From: JBPCNH01 sp051001455
Lineage (GTDB): Bacteria > Actinomycetota > CADDZG01 > WHSQ01
Direction: 5' to 3'
NCBI GenBank assembly: GCA_051001455.1
Contig: JBPCNH010000006.1
Span: 1 to 64,000 of the forward strand
Length of the DNA stretch: 64,000 nt
Shown here: positions 16,365 through 23,871 of the stretch, one piece after another
Numbering within the stretch: position 1 is the stretch's first letter
How the letters are laid out: each line of letters begins with the position of its first letter
Notes under the pieces: model-generated
Seen by the model: only the letters and a program-made list of their open reading frames with translations
What the model was told of the DNA's origin: nothing
Databases searched by the model: none
Made by a program: the position numbers and the translations under genes

Positions 16365-17777
16365 CTACCGAAGGCGAGGGCCCCCTACCAGACGTCCGGT
16401 GATGCCTTCGGCACCCATGATCATGGCGCTCTTGGATCCCACGCAAATATCCACGCACGCGTCCACGAATGTCCCGTAGGGGGTTCCATCCGGGGAGATC
16501 TCGACATCGATGAAGTCGAGGATCGGTCCGCAACGTGTCGTGAAGTCACATCGCCCGCGGAAGATCGGGTCCTTCGGGTCGTTAGTCGGTGCGGAGTAGA
16601 AGACAGGGTCCTTAGCGAAAACGTTCGCGGACATGCCCACGTATCCGTTCCACTTCACCTTGTCGTAGTCGGCGGGAGTGCAGTCGAGGCCGCATCGTTT
16701 GTAGGGCGCGTTGGTCGAGCCGACGTAAGCGAACGCCACCGCGCCGGGCTTGCCCGCATCGAGCGTTGGGATATTGACCTCGTTGACGGAGGGATGGCCC
16801 ACCATCATCGGTTTCGACCACGTCTCCCCATCGTCCCTGGAGTACACGAGGTAAGGCTGCCGGTTCCGCACGCTCTGGAAGAGGTAGTAGATGTTGCCTT
16901 TCTTGTCGACCGCAACGCTTGGGTCCGAGCCGCCTTGCTCGGTGGGGACGTCGGCCACCTTGATGTGCTCCCAGGTTGCCCCTTCGTCGCGACTCACCGC
17001 CAGGATCGGTTGTCCGCAATATTCCTTCGGCAGGTAGACGGTGCCTTCGGTATCCACGACACCGTGTCCGTTGAAGCCCCCACAGAACCCGCCCTGTCCA
17101 CCGACGTCCACTCCAAGGAAGACGGGTTGCCCGGTGGAGACGAAGGTGAGGCCTCCGTCCAAAGACTTCGAGCACGAGGTCCCGGCTCCGAAGTCGTTCC
17201 AGCAGTAGTAGAGGACGTGCGGATAGATGGTGGAAGGGCTGAGGGCCGGCGGACCGCCGAACAAGGTCTGATGGTCGTTCACCGGCCGGCCACAAGCCAG
17301 CGGATTCGTGATCCAAGAGGCTCCCTGGTCGTCAGAGAAGGACATATACGAGCAGGCCACGGTGAGGTCGATCGTGAATAGGCGCCCGGTGGGCTCGTCG
17401 ACCCAGATGTAGGGATCGAGCGTCAGAGGATGGGTGTGCTGCCCGAGCACCCTGGGAGAAGTGTCCTCCCATGAGGCTCCTCCATCGGTGGACTTCATCA
17501 CCAGCGTTCCTGAGGTGACTGCCCCGGCTGCGGCGAAAAAGATGTTCTCGTCTTTGTCGATCGCGATCGTGGGTTCGAGGGCGTCTGCTCCTACGGAGTA
17601 GAGCCGAGCGTTGGGGATCTGCGAGGCCTTGATCTTCTTGCCGTCCCGGTGGGCGGTGGCCTTTCCGCCGTTGGCGAGATTCGCATTGCCGGCCGGTGTC
17701 AGTAGAGGGGCCACAGCCAGGACCAGGCCCGCCGATAAGAGAAGGGCAAGGGTACGTGGGTTCTTGAGCAAGGTCAT
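16365..17777 (-). CDS. Secreted Asp-box (sialidase-type) beta-propeller protein
   Basis: The second in-frame ATG (17777) is preferred because GGGAGGG lies ~12 bases before it. The product then starts MTLLKNPRTLALLLSAG, a signal peptide ending near NANLA. At least five Asp-box repeats (STDGGASWED, SDDQGASWIT, SLDGGLTFVS, SRDEGATWEH, SRDDGETWSK) mark a six-bladed propeller as in BNR/sialidase folds. I do not see the Arg-triad/Tyr arrangement clearly enough to call it a sialidase. Several Cys near the C-terminus may form disulfides. Probably extracellular, glycan or protein binding. Confidence 0.8.
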   Translation of the reverse strand: MTLLKNPRTLALLLSAGLVLAVAPLLTPAGNANLANGGKATAHRDGKKIKASQIPNARLYSVGADALEPTIAIDKDENIFFAAAGAVTSGTLVMKSTDGGASWEDTSPRVLGQHTHPLTLDPYIWVDEPTGRLFTIDLTVACSYMSFSDDQGASWITNPLACGRPVNDHQTLFGGPPALSPSTIYPHVLYYCWNDFGAGTSCSKSLDGGLTFVSTGQPVFLGVDVGGQGGFCGGFNGHGVVDTEGTVYLPKEYCGQPILAVSRDEGATWEHIKVADVPTEQGGSDPSVAVDKKGNIYYLFQSVRNRQPYLVYSRDDGETWSKPMMVGHPSVNEVNIPTLDAGKPGAVAFAYVGSTNAPYKRCGLDCTPADYDKVKWNGYVGMSANVFAKDPVFYSAPTNDPKDPIFRGRCDFTTRCGPILDFIDVEISPDGTPYGTFVDACVDICVGSKSAMIMGAEGITGRLVGGPRLR

Positions 17778-17912
17778 CGGTTCGCGGATCCCTCCCATAG
17801 CGGGTCATTATCGGCGATTACAGGCCGTCATCTGGTTGATTCGTCACCGTGAGCCTGAACGCCTGCTTGGGCCCGGGCGTGTCTCCGGAGTCTGGAGTTT
17901 CCCGCCGGGGGA

Positions 17913-18190
17913 TCAGAGCACCGCGGCCTCGACGACCAGGTCTCCCTCGGCGAAGCGGGATGGCCGCAGGGGGTGCAGATCGCATGTGGTGCAGACCCAG
18001 TGACGGGAACCGGTTCCCTATCCGCTCTGCGAGGTCCTCGAGGAACCGAGGGTCCACGGATGTGTCCCAACCAGGTGCATCTTCAGGGTTCGGAGTAGGC
18101 GAGGAGATAGCCTGCCGCGTCGACCAGCCAGGAGGCCTCGAGTTCATTGCCGCCGGCGCGGACGACGAAACTTTCGTCGTACCTGTCCAT
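17913..18190 (-). pseudogene. Small gene split by two apparent frameshifts, possible CxxC protein
   Basis: Directly after the kinase gene (32 bp) an ATG at 18190 opens a frame reading MDRYDESFVVRAGG, with SWLVDAAGYLLAYSEP before a stop at 18083-18085. Removing one base near 18083 leads into WDTSVDPRFLEDLAERIGNRF, and removing another near 18003-18008 leads into HWVCTTCDLHPLRP, with EGDLVVEAAVL ending at 17913. The three pieces join into one sensible ~90-residue protein with a CxxC motif. Either the gene is decaying or the assembly has two single-base errors. Around the second shift the DNA is a perfect 14-bp palindrome (18004-18017). Confidence 0.5.
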
Positions 18191-18221
18191 CAGTCACACC
18201 CTCTCAGGGCGCCGTCGTGGT

Positions 18222-19058
18222 TCACAGGAGATCCTTCATGGCATCCGCTATCTCTGCAGCGCTCGGACGGCGCGCCGGGTCAGCCTCTAGACATGCTTCG
18301 AGCAAGGGCCGGATCTCGGTTGCGAACTCCGGCGGCGCGGCGAATCCATTCGTCAACTGCGGCCACCGGCCGGCGTTTCCTGTCGGCGCGCCGGCCGGGC
18401 GAGGGAAAGGAGGACGGCCGGTCAATGCGAAGTGCATCGTGGCTCCGAGACCCCATACATCCGCAGCCGGTCCGACGGAGACGTCTGCCGGGCGGCATTG
18501 TTCGGGCGCCATGTACGCATCGGTCCCCGTAGGCGAGCGCAGGAGAGCAGCGTCTTCCACGCTCCGTGCGATCCCGAAATCTATGACCCGCAACGCTTTT
18601 CCGACGATGACGTTGTGCGGCTTGATGTCGAGGTGGACGAAGCCGCGTCCGGCCAGGTAGTCAACTGCAAGAGCTATCCCTAGACCTATCGATGCGGCTT
18701 CGATTACCTGCATGGGCCCTTTGCCGGAGACGAGATCGGCTAACGAACGTCCTTCAGAATGGTCGAGCACCAGATGCGGGCGTGGCGAGCTCAGGTCGAC
18801 GCGTATCAGTTTCACGATGGCCGGATGATCGAGTGCACCCAGCACGTCCGCTTCCCGGCGAAGACCTTCTAACGGGTAGGTCTCGTCGACCATGTGCGGA
18901 CGGACGAGCTTCACGACGACTTGCCGCCCCGTCTCGTCCTGCGCGAGATATGCCTCGTACTCACTGCCGCCTAGGTGAGCTAGAACGGACAGACCCGGAG
19001 CGGGTTCTTCTCCCGGCTGGAAGCCCCAGCTCGTCTCTTCCCTTCCCGTCCAGATCAC
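18222..19058 (-). CDS. Soluble serine/threonine protein kinase (Hanks type)
   Basis: 278 residues, essentially only a kinase domain: Lys50 in VVVK, catalytic loop HLDIKPHN (Asp144, Asn149), DFG at 160-162, activation segment with SPTGTDAYMAPE, and the ADVWGLGATMHFALTGRPPF helix. The Gly-loop is degenerate (AHLGGSEYEAYLA). The catalytic residues are present, so activity is likely. It lacks the transmembrane helix and PASTA repeats of PknB-type kinases. The start is GTG at 19058. The small CxxC gene remnant follows on the same strand and may have been its partner. Confidence 0.9.
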   Translation of the reverse strand: MIWTGREETSWGFQPGEEPAPGLSVLAHLGGSEYEAYLAQDETGRQVVVKLVRPHMVDETYPLEGLRREADVLGALDHPAIVKLIRVDLSSPRPHLVLDHSEGRSLADLVSGKGPMQVIEAASIGLGIALAVDYLAGRGFVHLDIKPHNVIVGKALRVIDFGIARSVEDAALLRSPTGTDAYMAPEQCRPADVSVGPAADVWGLGATMHFALTGRPPFPRPAGAPTGNAGRWPQLTNGFAAPPEFATEIRPLLEACLEADPARRPSAAEIADAMKDLL

Positions 19059-19094
19059 ACGCTGTTCATATCAGGGAGGCCTGCTATCACCTGT

Positions 19095-19629
19095 TCAGTT
19101 GAGGTCGGTCGTTGTCTCGATCTTTCCCAGCCGCTTCATGGCCGAGCGTCTTTGGTCGTGACCTAGTTTGGCCTCGGCCACCGTGCGGCGAAGGGACTCG
19201 ATGGTTGCGTCATAGACCTGCGACCAGAGAGCATCGCCAGGGTCCTGAAGGCTCGTATGGTGCAACAGGGGATGAACGACGGCCGCCGGAGCGTTCGCAC
19301 GCGCGATCGATCTCTTCGGGGGTCTTGAGCGAAGTCTTACCTTTGCCCCCTGCGACCGTGAGCCCGGTTTCGTGCTCGAGGCCCCGCAGTCCTTCTTTCA
19401 GCGCCCCGCACGCCGTGGTCGTTACCCCCGAGGAATGCCAGTCGAATCCAAGGACACAGCCGAAAGCTTGGAACCAGAACGGATCGCTCAGTCTCCTAAG
19501 CAGGCCTTTCGGGCCTTCTTCGAACACGATCGCCAAAGAGATCTCGCGCGCCATCGGGCGCATCCCCTCGAAGAGCCATGTAGGTGCTCTTCCTCGGTGT
19601 AGCGGCAGGTCGGCCCGCCCGGTTCTCAT
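19095..19629 (-). pseudogene. DUF763 gene with large internal deletion and frameshift
   Basis: The frame from ATG 19629 (MRTGRADLPLHRGRAPTWLF) is the highly conserved N-terminus of DUF763 proteins, through FWFQAFGCVLGFDWHSSG and AGGKGKTS to a TPEEID segment (~100 residues). It then leaves the family and stops at 19210. In another frame, 19095 to about 19270 encodes the family's C-terminal helix region (YDATIESLRRTVAEAKLG, ending KIETTTDLN). Intact members have ~380-420 residues, so about 230 central residues are missing with a frame change at the junction. The protein cannot be functional as written. Downstream of it (minus strand) lies the kinase gene. Confidence 0.75.
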
Positions 19630-19702
19630 GCGATCCACGCTACTAACCACTTGGAACTACTGAAAGGGCCTGGCCGGGAGACGCCGTCCCGGATGGCTCG
19701 TT

Positions 19703-20173
19703 TCAATCTTCCTTCGTCACGTCCACGACCTCGGCGGCCAGATGGCGGATGAGATCCGCTGCTCTGATGTGCAGGTTGACGCCGTGGGCTCCTCCTCCGA
19801 TCGCGATCTTGTCGTTCGGGACAATGGAAGCATCGGCGATCACCGGCCACGGATCACTCGACCCGAATGGCGTGATCGTCCCACGCTCGTAGCCGGTGGC
19901 TTCCCTGGCTTCGTCTTTGTCCGGGAGCGATAGCCGGGAGACGCCCAGGTGGGCCCGAAGCTTCGGCCAGTCGATGCTCCGTCCTGCAGGTACGAGCACG
20001 AAGACGTAGTCCTCGCTGCCCCGGCGCACCACGATCGTTCGCAGCAGCTGCTGGAGCTCGATCCCTTGGAATGCTGCGCTTTCTCGGGCGCTGGCAGCAC
20101 GCTCGGTATGAACCACGTCGTAGGACAAGTCGCTGGTCTGGAGGGCTCGGAGGGCCGGAGTGTTATGCGGCAC
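19703..20173 (-). CDS. YbaK/ProX-type aminoacyl-tRNA deacylase
   Basis: The 156-residue protein has the YbaK/EbsC/INS-domain arrangement: hydrophobic early TIVVRRG and DYVFVLVPAG strands, LSLPDKDEAREATGYERGTITPFG (the conserved T/S-G-x-x-x-G-x-x-x-P-x-G type loop) and the closing NDKIAIGGGAHGVNLHI. These enzymes hydrolyse mischarged Cys/Ala-tRNA(Pro) or similar. The length equals the free-standing family. Start GTG 20173 sits 7 bp after TAATAT, matching a leaderless promoter. Confidence 0.9.
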   Translation of the reverse strand: MPHNTPALRALQTSDLSYDVVHTERAASARESAAFQGIELQQLLRTIVVRRGSEDYVFVLVPAGRSIDWPKLRAHLGVSRLSLPDKDEAREATGYERGTITPFGSSDPWPVIADASIVPNDKIAIGGGAHGVNLHIRAADLIRHLAAEVVDVTKED

Positions 20174-20180
20174 AGGCGCG

Positions 20181-20186
20181 ATATTA
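20181..20186 (-). promoter_or_regulatory. Leaderless-type -10 (TAATAT) for the YbaK-type gene
   Basis: Minus-strand TAATAT ends 7 bp before the GTG at 20173. There is no ribosome site. Confidence 0.55.
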
Positions 20187-20193
20187 CGTTCCG

Positions 20194-20430
20194 ATGCGCC
20201 ATCTCAAAGGCGTGATCCCGAAGGGTCAATACGGCGGAGGAGAGGTGATCCTGTGGGATATGGGCACCTATGCCAGTCTGAACGAAGACTTAACGATCGC
20301 CGAACAACTCGACGAGGGGTACGTCACCGTATGGCTCGAGGACAAGGTCTTTTTTCCTGAGAGCGGGATCACGAAGGGTAACGTCGTTCCTATTACGTTG
20401 AGGTCGCCGCTCGGATGTTGCCCCATCTGA
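20194..20430 (+). pseudogene. Fragment of a LigD-type 3'-phosphoesterase domain
   Basis: The frame at 20194-20353 contains KGVIPKGQYGGGEVILWDMG and later EGYVTVWLEDKVF, the central and late strands of the DNA ligase D 3'-phosphoesterase (PE) domain. The catalytic His-containing N-terminal part of the domain is missing, and after ~20353 the sequence no longer fits. No ribosome site precedes the ATG at 20194. It reads as a relic, ~50-60 residues of a ~130-residue domain, on the opposite strand just upstream of the deacylase. Confidence 0.6.
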
Positions 20431-20509
20431 AGCAACGTCCTCTGTCGAGGTCCAGCCCGTCCTCGGCCTACCATCAAGGTGACGTTACGACTCGACCTAG
20501 GAGGTGGCG

Positions 20510-21268
20510 GTGCTCGCGATAATCACCGTTCTAGCCGCGTTGTTCATCTCCTTGCTCGTCACACGTATCGCGACCATCGCATTGTCGGTCACGGGACTTT
20601 CCAAAGAATCGGCCAGGTTCCAAGCGCGGTCGGCATTCACGGGGGTCGGATTCACCACGAGCGAGGCCGAGAAGGTCGTGAACCATCCCGTACGCCGACG
20701 GATCGTGCTGACTCTGATGCTGTTGGGCAATGCTGGCCTCGTGACGATCCTTGCTTCGTTATTGATCTCTTTCTCGCGTGCGGATGACGCGGGGCAGGCA
20801 TGGCAGCGTATAGGGCTGTTGTTCGCTGGGCTTCTCGCCATCTTTCTGCTGGCGCGGAGCAAGTATGTGGACCGTTTCATGTCGAGGGTCATCACCAACG
20901 CGCTGGAGCGATTCACATCGTTAGACGTCCAGGATTACGCAGAGTTGTTGCAGCTGACCGGCGGGTTCGGAGTGATCGAGTTGCGAGTAGAGGAGGACCA
21001 CTGGGTCGCGGGGAAGACGCTCGAGGAGCTCGACCTTCGACACGAAGGGATCGCTGTTCTAGGCATCGAACAGGGGAGCGAAGGCTTCGTCGGGGTCCCT
21101 GCCGCGAGCACTCTCATCGAAACGGGGGACACCCTCGTGCTGTACGGGCATACCCGGTTGCTCACCCGCCTCGGCATCCGGCGCGCCGGCACAGAAGGCG
21201 ATGCCGATCACCAGGCCGCTCGAGCGGAGCACCTGACATCTAGAAGAGGTGCCGTAACCAGGCCCTGA
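20510..21268 (+). CDS. Membrane protein with TrkA-C (RCK_C) domain
   Basis: AGGAGG at 20499-20504 points to the GTG at 20510 rather than the overlapping GTG at 20504. About 252 residues: three hydrophobic segments in the first ~120 (near 3-27, 68-90 and 100-118) and then a cytosolic domain with VIELRVEEDHWVAGKTLEEL and GDTLVLYGHTRLLTRLG, the TrkA-C ligand-binding fold often tied to cation transport and, in some proteins, cyclic dinucleotides. The membrane part is too small for a whole transporter, so a regulatory or accessory role is likely. Confidence 0.82.
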   Translation: MLAIITVLAALFISLLVTRIATIALSVTGLSKESARFQARSAFTGVGFTTSEAEKVVNHPVRRRIVLTLMLLGNAGLVTILASLLISFSRADDAGQAWQRIGLLFAGLLAIFLLARSKYVDRFMSRVITNALERFTSLDVQDYAELLQLTGGFGVIELRVEEDHWVAGKTLEELDLRHEGIAVLGIEQGSEGFVGVPAASTLIETGDTLVLYGHTRLLTRLGIRRAGTEGDADHQAARAEHLTSRRGAVTRP

Positions 21269-21372
21269 GTCTGCGGCGGCAGACGCTGCCCCTAGATGCC
21301 CATCGTGGTCGAGGGGCAGGAAGTAGAGGGCCGAAAGCGAAACCTCCTGTAGCAATCAATCAGGAGGACAAG

Positions 21373-21879
21373 ATGAAGAAGATCGTCATGCTCGTTCTGC
21401 TCGCCTTGGTGGCCGCCGCGCTCGTGCCCGGCCCCGCCGTGGCCGGGAAGAAAAAGAAGAAACCTCCAGTCCGGCAAGAGGTCAGCGGACATATCGCATT
21501 GCAGGCCCCTCCGTCCGACGCTACGAGCGACCCCAACGGTTGCTACTCGGGCGTACACCGGCGGATCGCAGTCGCAACACAGGAGCAGGTGAATGGGGTC
21601 GTCGGTTTCCACTTCGACGTGGATCCGGAAACGTGGAACAAGAAATTCCGCCTGACTCCCGCCAAAGCCGTTGATATCGACATCACCTTCTATACAGAAT
21701 TCGGCACCCTGGAGCAGGCGACGGACATTGCGTACGCGCCTCCCACAGTGGGCTACGCCGAGCGCAACACGGACGGCGAATTCGGCAAGATCCCCCCGGA
21801 TATGAACAAGGCGATCGTCTGCATGAAGGCCGGCGAAGACGCGAACTTCGACTATGTCGGCGGCGACAAGGTCAAGTAG
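21373..21879 (+). CDS. Secreted protein of unknown function
   Basis: AGGAGG sits 6 bases before the ATG. The 168-residue product has a classic signal peptide (MKKIVMLVLLALVAAALVPG, cleavage near AVAG), a run of five lysines right after it, then a beta-rich domain with FHFDVDPETWNKKFRL and two Cys (about residues 56 and 156) that could pair. No family is recognised. A strong hairpin terminator follows, so it is probably transcribed alone. Confidence 0.8.
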   Translation: MKKIVMLVLLALVAAALVPGPAVAGKKKKKPPVRQEVSGHIALQAPPSDATSDPNGCYSGVHRRIAVATQEQVNGVVGFHFDVDPETWNKKFRLTPAKAVDIDITFYTEFGTLEQATDIAYAPPTVGYAERNTDGEFGKIPPDMNKAIVCMKAGEDANFDYVGGDKVK

Positions 21880-21902
21880 AGGATCCGGAGCACAGCACGA
21901 AC

Positions 21903-21924
21903 GGCCGGGCTTTCAAGCCCGGCC
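21903..21924 (+). terminator. Hairpin terminator after the secreted-protein gene
   Basis: GGCCGGGCT and AGCCCGGCC form a perfect 9-bp stem around a TTCA loop, 24 bp after the stop at 21879. The downstream tract is only TCTTCG, so termination may be partly factor-dependent. Confidence 0.65.
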
Positions 21925-21999
21925 TCTTCGCGCGTCCAGTATGTGGTTACAGATGGTCAGAGGGCTTCGACATGGCCGAGTTCAGTATGGAGAGATCTG

Positions 22000-22275
22000 A
22001 TGACGGACAAGGTGCGGAACGTAGTGAAGGTCTCGGGCCGGGTCCAAGGCGTGTTCTTCCGGGAGTCGTGTAGGCGCAAGGCTGAACAGCTTGGCATCTC
22101 CGGAACCGCGGCCAACCTCTATGACGGGACCGTAGAAGTGGTGGTCGAGGGCGAGTCGGAGGCCGTGGAGAAGATGGTGGCTTGGTGTCGCGAGGGTCCG
22201 CCCGATGCACGAGTAACGGGTATCGACATCAGGAACGAGTCGCCGGAAGGCTTGAGCGGGTTCCTGACGAACTAA
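22000..22275 (+). CDS. acyP: Acylphosphatase
   Basis: 91 residues from ATG 22000 (GGAGAG 5 bases upstream), the normal size for this enzyme, which hydrolyses acyl phosphates such as carbamoyl- and acetyl-phosphate. The catalytic Arg is in VSGRVQGVFFRES and the catalytic Asn in GTAANLYDGTVEV, and GFLTN-type ending is present. The longer upstream frame (to 21943) is unsupported. It is a stand-alone gene facing the EamA transporter gene, with 10 bp between stops. Confidence 0.93.
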   Translation: MTDKVRNVVKVSGRVQGVFFRESCRRKAEQLGISGTAANLYDGTVEVVVEGESEAVEKMVAWCREGPPDARVTGIDIRNESPEGLSGFLTN

Positions 22276-22285
22276 CGTGCCGCCG

Positions 22286-23266
22286 CTAGGTGACCTCCGG
22301 GGCCTCTTCCGGAACGGCAGAGTGTTGAGCGCGCGCTGCCTGGGTCCTGCTCGCGAAGAAAGCACCCGTGATCACCAGCAGGGTCCCTAACAGCGATACT
22401 CCGGCGATGTCGTCATCCTGGAACACAGCTCCAAGGATGATCGCGATAACGGGAACGAAATAGATCGTGATCGAGGCTCGCGCCGCCCCCACCCGCCCGG
22501 CCAGGGTCGACATCCATACGAAGGCCATCGCTGTTCCTAGGCAACCCAGCGGGACCATCGCTCCCAAGCTTCTCCACGAGAAAGTCGAGTGCTGAGTGGC
22601 GTAGAGGCCGGGTCCCAAGGTCAATAGGAACGCGACCAGTTGCGCTCTCAGCAGGACCGGAAGGGAACCGTATCTCTGCTGTAACGGCACGGCGATATTG
22701 ATCGCGATGCCGTAGAAGGCGGTCGCCAGGAGCACCAGTCCGGCGCCGAGCGCGGTGGCGCGGGAATCCTGCACGGCGGGCCAACTCACGGCGATGACGC
22801 CTCCGAAGCCGACCAGGATCCCGAGGACCGTCTTCATGGGCGGCCAGCGGCGCATGATGATCGCCGCTACCGCTCCGGCAAAGATCGGAACGCCTCCGTT
22901 GATCATCCCGGCGAGAGACGAGTCGATCCATTGCTGCGCGATCGGAAACAGCAGGAATGGGGCCGCCATCCACAAGATCCCTAAGAGGATGATCGACTTC
23001 AGATCCTGCCGCCCGATCTTGGCTCTGGCTTTTCTGAATAACGAGAGAGTCAACGCTCCAAATATCACCCTGATCAGCGCGATCAGAGCCGGTTCGAACG
23101 ATTCCAGAGCCAGCTCGATCCATACGAATGACGATCCCCATGTGAGAGCTGTGCCCGTAAGCAATAACCAATCGGTGGACGAGAAGGCGTCCAGGCTGAG
23201 GGGGGCGGAACCGGATGCCGCAGCTATCGGTTGTTCTTCTGTCTCGACTCCCCGGGGATCGGTCAC
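22286..23266 (-). CDS. EamA/DMT-superfamily transporter
   Basis: From GTG 23266 the protein has 326 residues with about ten hydrophobic helices in two EamA repeats (first repeat opens LTGTALTWGSSFVWIELAL). It is probably a metabolite or drug exporter, substrate unknown. The start is chosen because TACTAT lies 6 bp upstream (leaderless pattern) and because the longer frame would overlap the neighbouring gene. The first ~30 residues are a polar cytoplasmic leader. Confidence 0.87.
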   Translation of the reverse strand: MTDPRGVETEEQPIAAASGSAPLSLDAFSSTDWLLLTGTALTWGSSFVWIELALESFEPALIALIRVIFGALTLSLFRKARAKIGRQDLKSIILLGILWMAAPFLLFPIAQQWIDSSLAGMINGGVPIFAGAVAAIIMRRWPPMKTVLGILVGFGGVIAVSWPAVQDSRATALGAGLVLLATAFYGIAINIAVPLQQRYGSLPVLLRAQLVAFLLTLGPGLYATQHSTFSWRSLGAMVPLGCLGTAMAFVWMSTLAGRVGAARASITIYFVPVIAIILGAVFQDDDIAGVSLLGTLLVITGAFFASRTQAARAQHSAVPEEAPEVT

Positions 23267-23272
23267 CGAAGG

Positions 23273-23278
23273 ATAGTA
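23273..23278 (-). promoter_or_regulatory. Leaderless-type -10 (TACTAT) for the EamA transporter
   Basis: Minus-strand TACTAT ends 6 bp before GTG 23266. There is no ribosome site. Confidence 0.5.
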
Positions 23279-23295
23279 GAGGGGTGTTTCGTGCC

Positions 23296-23766
23296 CTAGT
23301 TCTCTTGAGCTCTGAAGCGACGAAGCTGAGCCGCCGCCTGTTTGCGAACCTGGTTCTTCACCACGGGGCTCCATCCGAGGAGCACTCCCGGCGCGCCCAG
23401 GGCCATGCGGCTCCAGCGGTAGAAGTCGAAGCTGTCCTCGTGGCGCAAGATCAACCCGTCTTCGAACCGAAACGAAGCCGAGATGACGTTATGCACGCGT
23501 CTTTTCGTTTTGGGGAACGCGTAGACGGCTTCCCAGCGGGCCGAGCCGGTGGTCGCATCCGCTTTTACATCGCTGTGGCTGACCTCGATCTTGTTCCCAC
23601 TCGTACAAAACATGCGCCACATCCCCCGGACTCCCTCTGCATCGAGCTGCGGGAATACCGGATCTTTGAAGGTGGCTCGATCCGAATAGCAAGCAGCCAT
23701 CGTGGTGTGGTCGGCTTCTCCGAAGGCCCGGTAGAAGCGCTCAATCAAAGCTTCGTTGGTGTCCAT
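23296..23766 (-). CDS. SnoaL/NTF2-like family protein
   Basis: 156 residues from ATG 23766 (MDTNEALIERFYRAFGEADH). The cone-shaped NTF2 fold is indicated by the early FYRAFGEADHTTMAACYSD helix-turn, FKDPVFPQLDAEGVRGMW and the late strands HNVISASFRFEDGLILRHED. Such proteins are small isomerase/hydrolase-like or ligand-binding proteins, and the role here is unknown. The C-terminal ~40 residues are basic and include GAPGVLLGWSP, an extension also seen in some family members. It lies upstream of the EamA gene on the same strand. Confidence 0.83.
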   Translation of the reverse strand: MDTNEALIERFYRAFGEADHTTMAACYSDRATFKDPVFPQLDAEGVRGMWRMFCTSGNKIEVSHSDVKADATTGSARWEAVYAFPKTKRRVHNVISASFRFEDGLILRHEDSFDFYRWSRMALGAPGVLLGWSPVVKNQVRKQAAAQLRRFRAQEN

Positions 23767-23871
23767 GCTGCAACTATGACGCACCTTGGCTGCGCTTGTT
23801 CCGGCGGGCTCGAGACCGGTGCCGACGGGGCGTCTGCGAAGCAGGCTTCGAAGGAAATCTGATGGTGCCGG

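Noticed and set aside
15462..17381. A 639-codon plus-strand open frame
   Set aside because: It is antisense to the M19-like hydrolase, the DUF6941-like gene and the Asp-box propeller, all of which have motifs, signal peptides or ribosome sites. The antisense product shows no fold-like pattern. Long empty frames are common in high-G+C DNA.
18004..18017. Perfect palindrome GGGAACCGGTTCCC as an operator
   Set aside because: It lies inside the reconstructed small gene, away from any start codon, and occurs once as far as I could see. It is kept only as context for the frameshift finding.
19674..19692. CCGGGA-N7-TCCCGG as a terminator after the YbaK gene
   Set aside because: A 6-bp stem with a 7-nt loop and no T-tract. 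Too weak to list as a terminator.
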